A stretch of DNA of 64,000 nucleotides from Adiantum capillus-veneris. Its lineage: Eukaryota; Streptophyta; Polypodiopsida; Polypodiales; Pteridaceae. Below, one piece after another: positions 12,511 through 24,974 of this stretch. The stretch lies in assembly GCA_014529385.2 (NCBI GenBank), contig CM043957.1, positions 89,122,881 to 89,186,880 on the forward strand, given 5' to 3'. A program made the position numbers and the translations under genes. The notes below the pieces were generated by a model. It was not told the DNA's origin. It made no database searches and saw only the letters and a program-made list of their open reading frames with translations. Position 1 is the first letter of the stretch. The number at the start of each line of letters is the position of its first letter.

Positions 12511-12965
12511 ATCTCCAATGGCCCTTACTATGGACTTGCAATTAAAACCAAAAGTGTACCCGAGTGGGCTAATGGAGGTGGTGTGCTTACGACCAAAAAC
12601 TCCTATAACCTACACAAGCTTCTTTAAAGCTATTTCCTGAGCCTTATTATAGAGTGCCTTTGATTTTCCAAAACCTTGGAAAACATCTTTGAACATAGTG
12701 AGCCATCCTCCCTAGGTGATCACGTGGTCCTAGATTCAAAGGAAGAACCGCACATAGAGAAGGAACGGTTTGAAGCTTTTCCTAAGACAAAGGAGCTTGA
12801 CGAGCAATTGACTTCCCAACTTTGGGATGAGATTCGTGAGAAGTGTCATGGAGAGGAAGAGAGAGCCCCTCCTCCTCTATCAACTGTAACATCTCTAGCC
12901 CCAAAGGACTATGAAGATGATGGAATTGCCTAGATGGGGACTTTCACTAGGGAAAAAGAAATATG

Positions 12966-13130
12966 TGTTGGGGTATAAAGCCCAATGTGGTCGCCCAGGT
13001 AAGTGGGCGGGCCGCCAGGTATGTACACATATTCTTTTGTAAGAACCTAATAAGAACTCACTATGCTCTACACATTACAATAGAGCGAGTTCACCATATC
13101 ATCGTGCTCTTCTTCTCGCACTCTCTCTCG
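12966..13130 (+). repeat. 5' LTR of Copia-1
   Basis: Begins TGTTGGGGTATAAAGCC and matches 18065 onward with only a few differences up to CTCTCTCTCGCGT. After that the two copies diverge, so the inner edge is approximate. A clear tRNA-type primer-binding site is not visible next to it. Confidence 0.8.
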
Positions 13131-14106
13131 CGTAGCCCAAAGGGCTTGGTGTTCTCAGAATTTCATTCTGAGGTCATCTCGGCCACCGTTCGGCTTCGAC
13201 AAGGTTTTGCGCATGCCATTTTCGACTACGTGGTCTAGGCGGGTGCGGATCCGACTCTGCAAATTTGGGGTTTCGGCCTACGACTGCAAGTGCTGAGGAT
13301 ATCGGCACTCCCAGAGTGCTGATTTGTGACTGTTTACACATTGAAGGACGGCTCACAATTCTTGGAGGCGTGTCACATACGACACGGGCGCATCTACACA
13401 CAGACTGTAGGCGACATCCACTTGTTCATCAGGTAGCTTGTGTTTGCTGCTTGATATTCCAGATTTCATCCTGACATTGCAGGTACTTCCATATGGGATG
13501 TATTGTCAGAGATGATGTATGTCTGTTGAGGGTTTGCTGGCTATGAGTCACACAGCAAACAACTGTTGCAGCGGTTACATCATACAGTGGGAAATTTGTG
13601 GATGTATGACTTTGTGGGAAGTCTATGTATTGTCAGATTAACTGCAGCCTATCGAGTGAGGTTTTATTGAGCTGGGGGATTCTCGAATGTTGAGACCCTT
13701 TCGGTGATACAGGTCTTGGAGCGATCCCTCGAGCACCCTTAGATAGGCAGTTAGGATGTATTGACTGTGAGTTAGACAGTTGGGATTGCATCTTTGCTTT
13801 ACTGCCGTTGAGGCATTGTCGCAGTCTATGCTTACAGGACAGTGACAGGACAGTGAGAGACAGTACAGGTGCAGGACAGGTTTACCTGCAGCTTACAGTG
13901 TCAGAGAGACAGTGTTTTTTGAGTTGTTTTTTGGTCTGTTTTTGAGTACACCAGAGCCATTTTACAAAGGAGACTCTGCCGAAATTTATGCAGTATCTGA
14001 AGCTTTCTTGGTTCATTTGAAAGGTTGATATTGGTTCAGAGGTCAGTTTACAGGGGAAACTCTACCGAATTTTTCCCAGGAAAGTAAACTACTGTGAAGC
14101 GTAGCT
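13131..14106 (+). other. Leader of Copia-1
   Basis: About 975 bp between LTR and gag start with no long ORF. It contains CAGT-rich purine/pyrimidine repeats around 13830-13920 (repeated GGACAGTGA / AGACAGT). This is the expected place for packaging and priming signals, none of which I can identify. Confidence 0.6.
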
Positions 14107-17100
14107 ATGGCTGAATCACAGGACACTGCTCTTTACAATATCAAGAAGCTGGATGGAACCAATTTCTCATTGTGGAAGAAGCAGATTTGGCACGTGTTGG
14201 TACAAAAGAAGCAGATAAAACCTATAAAGCTCAAAGGGGATAAAACCAGAAGATATGGATGAAGATGAATGGAGCGAAATGGATGAATTGACACTTTCTA
14301 CCATTATGCTGACTTTGGCAGAAAGCGTTTACTTCAATGTAGCAGATGAGATGTCGGTTTATGAAGCATGGACAAAGCTGAGTGATCTTTATGAGAAGCA
14401 GAGTGCATCTTCACAGGTATACTGGCTTAAGAAGCTTGTTCACTTGAAGATGAAAGAAGGGACACCTATGTTCAATCATCTGAATGAATTCAACACCATC
14501 TACAATCAGTTGTCAGCTCAAGGTGTCAATTTTGATGAACCTGTTAGAGCTATGTTCCTGTTGATCACATTGCCGGAAAGTTGAGACACTTTTCGCACAG
14601 CTTTGAGTGGTTTGACCATAGCAGGTGTAGAAGGCAGTCTACTTACTGAAGAAACCAACAGAAAGACAATGGACAAAGGCAAAGGAACAACCTTAGTTGT
14701 TAGGGGAAGGACCAAAGAAAAGTACAAAGGTGGAAAGAGGAATCAGTCTCGTAGCAAGTCCCGCAGTGCTAAAGGCAAGAGTGACATAGAATGCTACCAT
14801 TGTGGCAAGAAGGGTCACATGAAAAGAGACTGCAGAGAATGGAAAGCAGAAAAAGGCAAAGAGAAAGCTGAAGACCATGGTGAGAAGAACAAGTCCTCAA
14901 TGAAGATTCAAGAAATAAATGTGACAAACACTGTTGCAAAGGATGACAGTCTAGTGTCAGGAGACATATACTTCTTGAAGAATACAATGGACTCAACTCT
15001 TCTTACAGCATATGATGGACATGCACTGAGTGACTGGATTATAGACTCAGGGGCATCACTCCATGTGTCTCCAAACAAGGAGTGGTTTACCTCTTATGTG
15101 ACCACTAAAGATCATGTTCGGCTAGGCAATGGGCAGACATGTGAGATCTTAGGTGTTGGAGATGTTCAATTTAAGTTTCAGAATGGCTCTTCTTTCACGC
15201 TGAAGAATGTGAGACATGTTCCTGCAATTACAAAGAGCTTGATCAGCACAGGTTTACTTGATGTTGGATACGTCACCACTTTTGGACAGAACATGTGGAA
15301 GATATCCAAGGGTTCTATGACAGTAGCACATGGAGTAAATTCTGGAGGACTTTACATGATTTATGTATCAAATGTCTCTAAAAATGTAATCAATGTAACC
15401 GAGCAGCCGAACGTTTCTTTGTGGCATAGCCGGTTAGGACATATGTCCAAGAAGGGAACGGAAATCTTGTCTCGTTTTGGTTATTTTCCTGGATTTTCAT
15501 TTAATCATTTTGAATTCTGTGAACATTGTCGATATGGTGAGCAAACACAGCAGCCACATACGCATAGAAGCAGTAGAAGAGATACACAGTTGGCACTTGT
15601 TCATAGTGATTTGTGTGGACCTATGCCTAACCTATCTCTAGGGGGAGCTTCTTACTTTATGACATTTATAGATGATTACTCGAGGAAAGTATGGGTTTAC
15701 TTTCTCAAGCACAAGGATGAAGCATTTAGTGTTTTCAAAACGTTTGCGACACTTGTGGAGAATCAAAGTGGCAAGAAGCTTAAATGCTCAAAGGCCTTTT
15801 AGGACTTTTGTGAGTCAAAAGGTATAAAATGTGAACTTACTGCTCCTTACAATCCTCCTCAAAATGGTGTTGCTGAGAGGATGAATAGGACCATACAAGA
15901 GAAGGTCATAAGTATGTTGTCTAATGCACAGCTGCCAAATGGGTTTTGGGCTGAAGCTGTATCAACAACTGTTCATCTTATAAATAGATCTCCTAGCAAG
16001 GTTTTGCAGAAGGATTCAGTGGCAGAGATGGTATGGTCAGGCAAGGTGCCCTCATACAAGCATCTCAGAGTCTTTGGTTGTGAGGCATATACTCACATTC
16101 CAAAGGAATTTAGGAACAAACTTGAGCCAAAGAGTAGAAAGTGCATCTTTCTAGGCTATGGTAATTCTGGTGAGATGGGGTACAACCTTTGGGATCCCGA
16201 ATCCAAAAAGGTTATCCGCAGCAATGATGGTCACTTCAATGAAGCCAAATATCATTCTAAACGAGAAGGGGTTGAGGAGATTAGAAGAGTTGTCTTCCAA
16301 GAAGATGGACCTGCACATGCAAGACAAAATGTCAGGGCTCAAGAGGAGCAAGGACAAGATAGAGTGGAACCACAGGTTGTGGCTAAGCCTGAGCCACCTA
16401 TTTTGCGTAAATCTGGACGTATCACGCGACCTCCTGATCAGTTTTTTCAATCTATGAACTATGTCATGTTGACTGATTGAAATGAGCCTTCATGTTACAA
16501 GGAAGCAGTGCAAATGAAGGACTCCGAGAATTGGCAATTGGCCATGCAGTCAGAGATGACAGCTCTGCATAAAAACCAGACATGGAAGCTAGTTAAATTA
16601 CCATAGGGCAAAAAGGCTCTACCTTGTACATGGGTTTACAGGTATAAGATCACCGCTATGATAGTCATCCAAAGTACAAAGCAAGGCTTGATGCCAAGGG
16701 CTTTAAGCAAGAACAAGGCATTGACTTTGATGAAGTCTTCTCTCGGGTGGTCAAGATGACTACATTGAGATTCTTTCTTGCTTGGTTGCCATATTAGATT
16801 TGGTGTTGCACCAAATGGATGTCAAGACAACGTTCTTGCATGGTGATTTAGACGTGGAAATTTACATGCAGCAGCCAGAAGGGTTTGTTGATAAAGGCAA
16901 GGAAGATTTGGTATGCCAGTTGTTAAAGAGTCTTTATGGCTTAAAACAATCACCGAGGGCATGGTACCATAAGTTCCACAAGTTTATGCTTTCTCAAGGC
17001 TACAAACGTAGTGAGTTTGATCATTGTCTATATACAAAGAAGGCTAAGGATGGCAATTGGCTGATCCTTATTTTGTATGTGGATGACATGTTGATTGCTA

Positions 17101-17990
17101 GCAAGCACTTGGAAGAAATTTCAGCTTTGAAGTCAAAGATGGAAAAATCGTTTGACATGAAAGACATGGTTGAGGCAAGTCATATACTTGGTATGTGCAT
17201 TGAGAGAGACAGATCAAAGAAGTTGATTTGGTTATCTCAAACTGAGTATATTGACAAGGTTTTGCAACGTTTCAATATGGAGAAGGGAAAGGCATTGAGT
17301 GTTCCATTGCCACCATATGTGAAACTTAGCAAACAAGATTGTCCTGTGTTTGAGGAAGAATAGGCTGAAATGGATAAGATTCCATATGCGTCTACAGTGG
17401 GTAGTTTGATGTATGTAATGATTGCTACTCGCCCAGACATTGCATTTGCAGTGGGAGTAGTAAGTCGATACATGTCAAACCCAGGAAAGAAACATTGGGA
17501 GGCAGTGAAAGGAATATTGAGCTACCTGAAAGCTACAAAGAGTATGCGTATATGCTATGCGAGTCAGGAGCTAAGTGTAAAGGGTTTTACAGACTCAGAT
17601 TATGCAGGTGACTTAGACAACCGAAGGTCTACGTCAGGGTATGTCTTTACATTGGCTGGTGGAGTAGTATCATGGCGTTCTAGAATACAAGATTGTGTTA
17701 CTCATTCTACTACAGAAGCTAAATATGTTGCAGCATCAGAGGCATGCAAAGAATCAATTTGGCTTAATCGACTAGTAACAGATTTGGGAATCAAAGAAGA
17801 GATGCCTGTGTTATATTGTGATAGTTAGAGTGCTACACAATTGGCTCGCAATCCAGTTTATCACTCAAAGACAAAGCATGTGGATGTGAAGTATCATTTC
17901 ATCAGGGAAATGCTCAAGGATAAGCAAATTCACCTTGTCTTTGCGCATTTTCGCAAGCAGCTAAGTGTAGGGTAATACATCACTTCTCTA
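14107..17990 (+). pseudogene. Copia-1 gag-pol, disrupted
   Basis: The gag starts at ATG 14107 (MAESQDTALYN) and shifts frame near 14240, in an A run. It continues through the Copia gag core, a zinc knuckle (CYHCGKKGHMKRDC, near 14795) and a protease with intact DSGAS (near 15048). The integrase keeps VHSDLCGP and NGVAERMN, but a deletion near 15787 joins LKC to SKAF and removes the segment expected to hold the second catalytic Asp. RT shows LYVDDMLIAS (near 17077) and RNase H shows STTEAKYVA. In-frame stops lie at 14582, 15800, 16478, 16603, 17361 and 17826, plus a frameshift between 16640 and 16780. The element cannot make its own proteins. Family assignment is secure. Confidence 0.9.
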
Positions 17991-18064
17991 CATCTCTTGT
18001 ATATTAGCTTGTATAGTAGCTTCTCTCACACTTAAAGTACCACATTGGACTTTAAGTGAGAGGT

Positions 18065-18235
18065 TGTTGGGGTATAAAGCCCAATGTGGTCGCCCAGGTA
18101 AGTGGGCGGGCCGCCACGTATGTACACATATTCTTTTGTAAGAACCTAATAAGAACTCACTATGCTCTACACATTACAACAGAGCGAGTTCACCATATCG
18201 TCATGCTCTTCTTCTCGCACTCTCTCTCGCGTCGC
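18065..18235 (+). repeat. 3' LTR of Copia-1 (possibly truncated)
   Basis: Starts TGTTGGGG directly after a purine-rich tract (AAGTGAGAGGT) that fits the polypurine tract. It matches the 5' LTR up to about 18232 and is followed by unrelated sequence without a matching target duplication. Confidence 0.8.
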
Positions 18236-18305
18236 ACTTGCGCTCGTACTCCTTTAATAAGAAACCAATAGCCAAATACCACTGAAAAATGTTGCCTAGC
18301 TAATT

Positions 18306-18323
18306 GGGGGGGGGGGGGGGGGG
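18306..18323. repeat. G homopolymer, 18 bp
   Basis: An uninterrupted run of 18 G between Copia-1 and the Copia-2 remnant. Length in the real genome may differ because such runs are error-prone in sequencing. Confidence 0.9.
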
Positions 18324-18329
18324 TTCGAA

Positions 18330-19600
18330 ACCAAATCTAAAGTGGTGCCTATTCCAACCTTGGTTCCTTCTTCTCATAAACAACAACCCCTAGAGAAGGA
18401 ATCAAACAATCTCCAAGCAATTATGCCAGCATCAATCACTTGTGTTCTTCCATTGGCCTATTTTTTAAATTATGTGAAGACTTCAATCTTCTCCTTCATA
18501 AAAATAAAACCGCACTTTATGCGAGTAGTCATCAATGAATGTTACATAAAACTTTTCATCATCCCATTGATGCATTGTTTGCTAGACCCCATACAATCCA
18601 AGACATTTTATCTCACATGTCTTTCTTGCAAAAAGGAACCTTTTGCCTACTTCCCAATTTGACAAGTCTCACATATTTTTTGCATTTTTGAAATTGTTAA
18701 TTCTGGCAAAAATGTGACAAGTTCTTTTATTCTACATCAATTTCTACCTTTACACATTTACATGGGCAGGTTTATGCTAGATTTCTAAATTTGCAACAAT
18801 TAATAAACCCTTCGCAAACATGTAACATTCATTTTGGGCATGCTCACATTGAGAGTGAACATCCTTCCTATTTTGTTTCCCTACAAAGCAACTTTTTATT
18901 TTTCTTGTACTTCTTTACAAATACAAGCCCATCAACATTAGATTTGACTTGTTATCCCTGATCAACCATTTGTCCAATTTATGCCAAATTAATTTGTGAT
19001 ATTTAGAACATGGAGTACATTAGATAGATAATTAACTTTGCTATCTTTGGCACTTCACATGTATGTGCAATGGGATGCGGTTTGTGATCCCTAGTTTCTA
19101 AATACCCAACAAGTTGCAAAGTGTGCATAGTCTTGAGCCATTCACCATGAAAGGTCATATGGTTTGATGCAAAGAAACTCACATGCTATACATTATCATT
19201 ACATGATGGAGATGCACCAATAGACATAATGTTCCACATATGTTGCATGACAAACAAAGTTTCTACACCATCCATATTCATGTTGGTAGATACATAGTTG
19301 TTTTGTTGCTTTTTGTTATTGCATCTGCTCCATGTAAAATCACACTCATAATGACATGTTATACCACATCTCGAACATGAACCTCTATTATCATTTTTTG
19401 CATTATTTCTTTGATTATTCGTGCATCCCCCTTGAGGACTCCCCATGCCTCTAGAATTTTATCTACCATGGTTTGGCCTTTGCCCAATGTCCCTTTCCCT
19501 TCATGAATGCTGCTAGTTTTGTTGTTGTTGTTGACCTTGGCCTTAATTGCCATGGCCATCTCTATATGTACCATACCCTATATATCTTCCTAATACATGT
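18330..19600 (-). pseudogene. Decayed Copia gag-pol fragment (Copia-2)
   Basis: Read on the minus strand, 19360-19600 gives a basic gag tail and 19186-19446 a cysteine/histidine cluster (CSRCGITCHYEC) resembling a damaged zinc knuckle. A protease-like stretch follows with ASNHMTFHGEWL. Near 18500-18560 is an integrase core reading FYVTFIDDYSHKVRFYF. Many stops and shifts separate these. The order gag, protease, integrase is that of Ty1/Copia. It probably belongs with the LTR-like blocks at 20028-21305, on the same strand and in the right place to be its 5' end. Confidence 0.7.
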
Positions 19601-20027
19601 GTAAAGAGCATGTTTAAAGTTATTTTTTATGGCTAAATAACTATATCATCAATGATTGGATAACTCTATCATCAATGAGACCCCCATAAAATAACAAAAT
19701 TGTTTAATGCACAAATTGCAATTCCTACAACACCTAAAATCAGAGATTTATAGAATTGTTGCAAAATGCGAACTTGCATACAAACGTACTTAACTCAGAA
19801 ATGGCGGCCAAAATTCATCCAAACTAGAATTTGGCCACAAGAAAAACTTCCCTAAAGATTATAGAGAAGCTTGAGTCGCATGATCTCCCCACAAAAATTA
19901 TTGAAATTATAGATTGTTACCAATGCCTCCCAAGAATCCAAAGGGTGAGAAGGTGGTTGCTTTTGGCCCTTTTATCGATTCATATGTTTTAGTCTAGTCT
20001 CTCATAGACAACTAGGCTCTTATAACA

Positions 20028-20484
20028 TGCAGAGAAACAAGAGAGAAGAGATCTCAACCCCTTGCAAGCACACATACACAAAGAGAAGACGAAATATACA
20101 TAGAGATGGAGAATGCCAAGATTCTTCTTCTTCTTTACTATAAGAATCAAAGATAAGGGCTACAAATCATAAGTGAAAGAACACAAAAGAAGACTATGCT
20201 CGAGTGGTTATAGTGAGTATCCACTAGTGAGCGGGCAATATATAAGTAGACCAAGGTGTTGTAGTCTAGCTAGCATATCATTGGCAAAGATCCTCGTAAC
20301 AACTCACATGCACCAATGATGAATGATGTGCAACATTCAAGCATAGACCTTGATATCTCAATAGGTTCCTAGGGGATCGACCTTGGAAAATTTACCATAT
20401 TAGGAGGGTAGGGAAGGGAAGAATTGAGGAGTGCTGATGAGGAGGGCAGGACTACTTGAATTCTTCCCTCCAAGGAATAGATCA
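20028..20484 (-). repeat. Likely 5' LTR of Copia-2, inner copy
   Basis: Minus-strand ends are TGATCTATTCC and CTCTGCA. The sequence holds an AT-rich promoter-like stretch (TATATATTGCCC) and is followed by a primer-binding-site-like TGTTATAAGAGCC. Confidence 0.6.
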
Positions 20485-20848
20485 GATTGTTACCAATGAG
20501 ACCCCCATAAAATAACAAAATTGTTTAATGCACAAATTGCAATTCCTACAACACCTAAAATCAGAGATTTATAGAATTGTTGCAAAATGCGAACTTGCAT
20601 ACAAACGCACTTAACTCAAAAATGGCGGCCAAAATTCATCCAAACTAGAATTTGGCCACAAGAAAAACTTCCCTAAATATTATAGAGAAGCTTGAGTCTC
20701 ATGATCTCCCCACAAAAATTATTGAAATCATAGATTGTTACCAATGCCTCCCAAGAATCCAAAGGGTGAGAAGGTGGCAGCTTTTGGACCTTTTACCGAT
20801 TCATATGTTTTAGTCTACTCTCTCATAGACAACTAGGCTCTTATAACA

Positions 20849-21305
20849 TGCAGAGAAACAAGAGAGAAGAGATCTCAAGCCCTTGCAAGCACACATACAC
20901 AAAGAGAAGACAAAATATACATAGAGATGGAGAATGCCAAGATTCTTCTTCTTCTTCACTATAAGAATCAAAGATAAGGGCTACAAATCATAAGTGAAAG
21001 AACACAAAAGAAGACTATGCTCGAGTGGTTATAGTGAGTATCCACTAGTGAGTGGGCGATATATAAGTAGACCAAGGTGTTGTAGTCTAGCTAGCATATC
21101 ATTGGCAAAGATCCTCGTAACAACTCACATGCACCAATGATGAATGATGTGCAACATTCAAGCATAGACCTTGATATCTCAATAGGTTCCTAGGGGATCG
21201 ACCTTGGAAAATTTACCATATTAGGAGGGTAGGGAAGGAAAGAATTGAGGAGTGCTGATGAGGAGGGTAGGACTACCTGAATTCTTCCCTCCAAGGAATA
21301 GAACA
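20849..21305 (-). repeat. Likely 5' LTR of Copia-2, outer copy
   Basis: Near-identical to 20028-20484 at an offset of 821 bp. Its outer end (21305) abuts the broken 3' part of the LINE, so Copia-2 may have inserted into the LINE or the LINE was cut by rearrangement here. Confidence 0.6.
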
Positions 21306-24300
21306 GTCTTGAAAAAACCAAATTTTCATGTTCTTTGGACCCACTTGCATATTTTCCCTGCAAGGCCTTTTATAGTTGGGCAATCCATGAAGAGGTGGGC
21401 CAGATCTTCACTAGCCAACCTGCACCCCAAGCATCAATCTGACCCAATCCCTCTCTCTTGAATCTTCAACCCCGTCGGAAGAGCACCCCAAATTACCTTC
21501 CATAAAAATACCTTCATGTGTTGTGGAACCTTTGGCTTCCAGACGTTCTCCACTACTTGCTCCTCCCTTTTCTCCGGCCATTGTTTTTTCCATATCTTGT
21601 TAAGGGGGCTAGACCAATTCTTCTTATGCATCATTGTATGATAAATGTATCTAGGATGGGGTTTCCATTAGAGATTGCTTCCGAGCCATTTCCAAGCATT
21701 CCAGTCAAACTTCGAATCACAAATTGGCATCACTATATTGTCAAGCTCTTTCATCACTTTGTGGACAAGCAAGACCTCCAAGCTATTAAGTCGGTACTAG
21801 GTAACCAGAAGGTCAATGGTTTTCCAAATCTTGTTGTCACTGTCCTAGACGTGCCCAAGTCGATTCAGACCCTTATTTTTCAACTTCCTGGCTGTCTCTA
21901 TCCAATAGGGAATTTGTGGAGGATCTACAACTTTGGAAAGCCAGGGAGACCAATGCAAAATGGAGTTCTTGAAGTATCTAGTGTTTTCCCCCCACTTTAA
22001 GACTCCTGCTGCTCTATTTCATTTTCTTACCAATTCTCCTGAGCTGCCCCCCAGTCTTAGGGTAGACCACGTCGGGGCTAGCAGTTTGTCATGAACCTCC
22101 ACCCCTCTCCACTTTCCACCTTTCGAGCCAAGTTTAGCTGCTTCTATCATATCTTTGATCATGACAGCACAAACTTGATCCTGTTTAGCCAAGGAAACAA
22201 CAAATTTGGTGCAACAAGCTTCTGCATGGGCCACAGGGTTGAGAATTCCGAGGCCTCCTTGATTTACCGGCCGAGCAACTGATTCCCAATGGGCCCATTG
22301 CCATGGCTTGGAGGATTTCGTGTTGTTTTTCCACAAAAACCTTTTTACTGGTTTTAAGAACTCTTTTGAGTGACACTTAACCATCTTGAGAAGCCGGCTA
22401 GTGAAGGCAAAATATAAGGAATCATAAAGGCATTTATCACTTTTATCTGACTTGGGAATGGGAGAAGAGCATACTCCCACATGCTCATTTTTGTTTTGGT
22501 TTTTTCAAGCACCCACTCAAACCTTTGCTTGTTAGTTATGTCCACCCCCAAGGGGGCTCCTAGATGTCTGAAGATATTCCCTTCTGTGACAATCTCCCCG
22601 ACCAGTCAGAAGGGTCAAATGAGTCATTTTACGATAGGGAGATCAGCCTTGACTTCTCTATATTACAATGGGACCCCGAAGCTACTGCGAATATTTGTAC
22701 AATCTCCAAAGCTTTCCCGATGACTTGGGGCACACCTTCAAGAAGAGGAGATAATCATCTGCAAAAAGTTTTGCTAGGAGTTGGCTATTTCCTGGTAAGT
22801 CCAGGTCTTGCAACTCCCCTGGTTCTGCACTAGCTTCAAGCGTTGTGATAAAAGGATGTGATTCTATGGACAAAAGCAGGGGGGCCAGAGGCCATCCTTG
22901 CTTAATAGACCTTTTGACCTCAAAAGAGCCCACAATTCTATTGTTGAATAGGAGCTCTGACTAGCTTCCAGCCCCCCCCGTACACATACCAGACGACATA
23001 GGCAAGGCCCAAAGCCCAAAGCTACCATGACGGCTTCTATATATGTCCATGTTATTATGTCATAAGCCTTATCCAGGTCAAACTACAACAAAATGCACTC
23101 TTGCTTTGTGACAATTGCATATTTGATGCCCACCATTTCTGCCAAGATGTTATCATAAATGGACCTTCCTTTGATGAACCCATGTTCATGGGGAGAGATA
23201 ACCTGGTTAGTAAGGGGGCTAGTCTGAGGGCTACTGCTTTAGTAATAATTTTGTAGGCCACCGACATCATTGTTATAGGGCACCAGTGTTTCAATTGAGA
23301 ATAACATATCTGTTTTGGGATGGGTTTGATAAGTCCTCTCTTAACACTTATCTCCAACGAGTCTTCGGCAATGGCTTTATTGGCCAACCTTGTGATTGGG
23401 ACCTTGAGATCATCCCAAAATTTTCTATAGAATTCCACCATCATCCCATCCCAACCCGAGGATTTTTCCTTGCCAAGGGCTTGCAATGCTAGTGAACATT
23501 CGTGTTCGGAAAATGTCCTTTCCAAGCTATTAGCTTATGAGTGGGGAATCTTCTTCTTGACACTCTGAAGTAAGGTCCCTCTGGCTTCTTCCACTTCTTG
23601 GGACTGGATCTCTGGCCGTCCAATGATTTGACTAAGATAGCTCAACATCAGACCAACCATCTCATCCCGGTTATGAACTACTGTCCCTTCTCATCATATA
23701 GCGAGATGACATGGCCCCGACTCTTCTTGATTTTTAGAGCCCTAAAAAACTGAGCTTGATTAGAGGCTTCAAGTTGCAAGAAATTCTTCCTAGAGAGAAG
23801 CCTTGCCTTTTTGATATCTTGTATCTACTCATTAGCAAGGTTAGATTTGGCTTCAAGCCATCGTTTGTGCTCATCCTCAGTAGCAAGCCCATTGGCTTTT
23901 TTTGGAGGTAAGTAATTGTACCTCTAGTGTAAGATGCAGAAGGTGTACAACTTTCTTGATTCGGGGGCCCGAGGTTTTGATTGCTTTCTGGATGCTTTGA
24001 GAAAGAGGTCCCATGCATTGATTTTGTTGAGGTCGACATCTTTTTTGAGCTTACCCAATGCTTTCTTGGTTATTATATTCTTGAATAGAGGGTCTTTGAA
24101 TAGGTGTGCCCCTGTCACTAATAGTTTTTTACCATCTCTTGGGGTTTGCTCCTCCCCTGTATTCTTCTTAAAATGTATGTGTAGAGGCATGTGATCTGAA
24201 AGGCTTTTTGTTGGGACTACCTTCATCTCCATCAACGACGGTATCCAGTCAGCTTGGTGTGAGCAATAGCATCTATCCAGCCTGGAGGCAGTGCGAGCAT

Positions 24301-24880
24301 AGTGGAGGCTTGTGTAGGTGAAACCATGCGTGTTTTTCCATGGGCCGACTTCCCATAAGTCGATCATTGCCCACTTTTTGCACAAACTTTTTCATTTAGA
24401 CCTTTTTGAGCCAGCCAGCATACTAGAGGATCTTGTTCTATCCCTGCTCTTTTCTACCATATTGAAGTCGCCAACCAACAACCACTCACCTTCAATAGGA
24501 GTATCTCTAAGATGCATCCATAGTTTAGTTCTATCTTTTGCATTGCAAGGGCTGTACACATTCACAATGGTGAAGGGATGCCCTTCCCATCTAATTCTAA
24601 TCCCCAGGATTCTGCTATATGGGTGGTTTAGAATCAAGTTTGGCTCCAATTCTCTGTCTGCAATGCTGAGGATGCCACTGAAACCGTTACTTCCTTCTCC
24701 ATAGAATACTAGTTTCTTTCCTAGCACCTAATTTCTCTTGCAATCGGCATCTAAGTGGTGTTCTTGGATGGCCCATCAGTTGACTGCCTTCTCCTTTTTT
24801 ATTTCCTCCCAGAATAGGGTACTCTTCTTACAGGTTTTCAACCCCTTTACGTTCCAAGCTTGGATAGTGAGAGACTCCAT
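21306..24880 (-). pseudogene. LINE ORF2: APE endonuclease, RT, zinc-finger tail (broken)
   Basis: ORF2 likely starts at the ATG at 24880 (MESLTIQAWNVKGL), giving the endonuclease WN and downstream QEHHL. The endonuclease continues with VNVYSPC, LLVGDFNMVE, SRLDRCY and SDHMPLHI (24727-24150), so all signature blocks are recognisable. RT begins near 23500 (GKEKSSGWDGM) and the palm motif appears as LFADDYLLFL near 22750. The thumb/connection region is at 22551-22019 (NQGGLGILN). The zf-RVT-like region, with VFLWKVIWGALPTG, is near 21640-21430. Several in-frame stops (for example TGA near 24779) and frame changes interrupt it. Confidence 0.88.
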
Positions 24881-24938
24881 CATTAATGAGGGGTTCATTG
24901 GTAGAGAGGAACGAATTCTTCAGAATCATCCAAATCAA

Positions 24939-24939
<1 letters not shown>

Positions 24940-24973
<34 letters not shown>
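24940..24973. repeat. C homopolymer, 34 bp, within the LINE
   Basis: An uninterrupted run of 34 C (G on the LINE sense strand) between ORF1 and ORF2. In one sense frame it would read as polyglycine. Confidence 0.9.

Positions 24974-24974
<1 letters not shown>

Larger units (their letters stand above)
8032..12965. other. Intergenic AT-rich region without a recognised gene
   Basis: About 4.9 kb with only short ORFs. An 85-codon frame at 12676-12933 is acidic and coding-like in composition but matches no family I know. Contents that can be named are the CT microsatellites (8640s, 9474-9536) and a short duplication at 12424-12510. Old, unrecognisable transposon debris is likely. Confidence 0.4.
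12966..18235 (+). mobile_element. Ty1/Copia LTR retrotransposon (Copia-1), degenerate
   Basis: LTR sequences at 12966-13130 and 18065-18235 bracket a long leader and a gag-pol in Copia order (gag, zinc knuckle, protease, integrase, RT, RNase H). The two LTRs are nearly identical over about 165 bp, which suggests a fairly recent insertion, yet pol has several stops and frameshifts. I found no target-site duplication: the 5' flank ends ATATG and this is not repeated after 18235. The 3' LTR may therefore be truncated or the LTR end misplaced. Confidence 0.9.
19677..21305 (-). repeat. 821-bp tandem duplication of an LTR-plus-leader block (Copia-2)
   Basis: Sequence from 19677-20484 is repeated at 20498-21305 with an offset of exactly 821 bp and about 98% similarity by eye. 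On the minus strand each unit starts with a likely LTR (21305-20849 and 20484-20028; TG(A/T)TCTATTCC ... TTTCTCTGCA, about 457 bp). Then comes a Copia-type primer-binding-site-like sequence (TGTTATAAGAGCC against the usual TGGTATCAGAGCC) and a short leader. The assignment to Copia-2 is inferred from strand and position. Confidence 0.7.

Noticed and set aside
20430-20460. CTGATGAGGAGGG as a second hammerhead core (also at 21254)
   Set aside because: There is no GAAA at the right distance and no pairing stem I.
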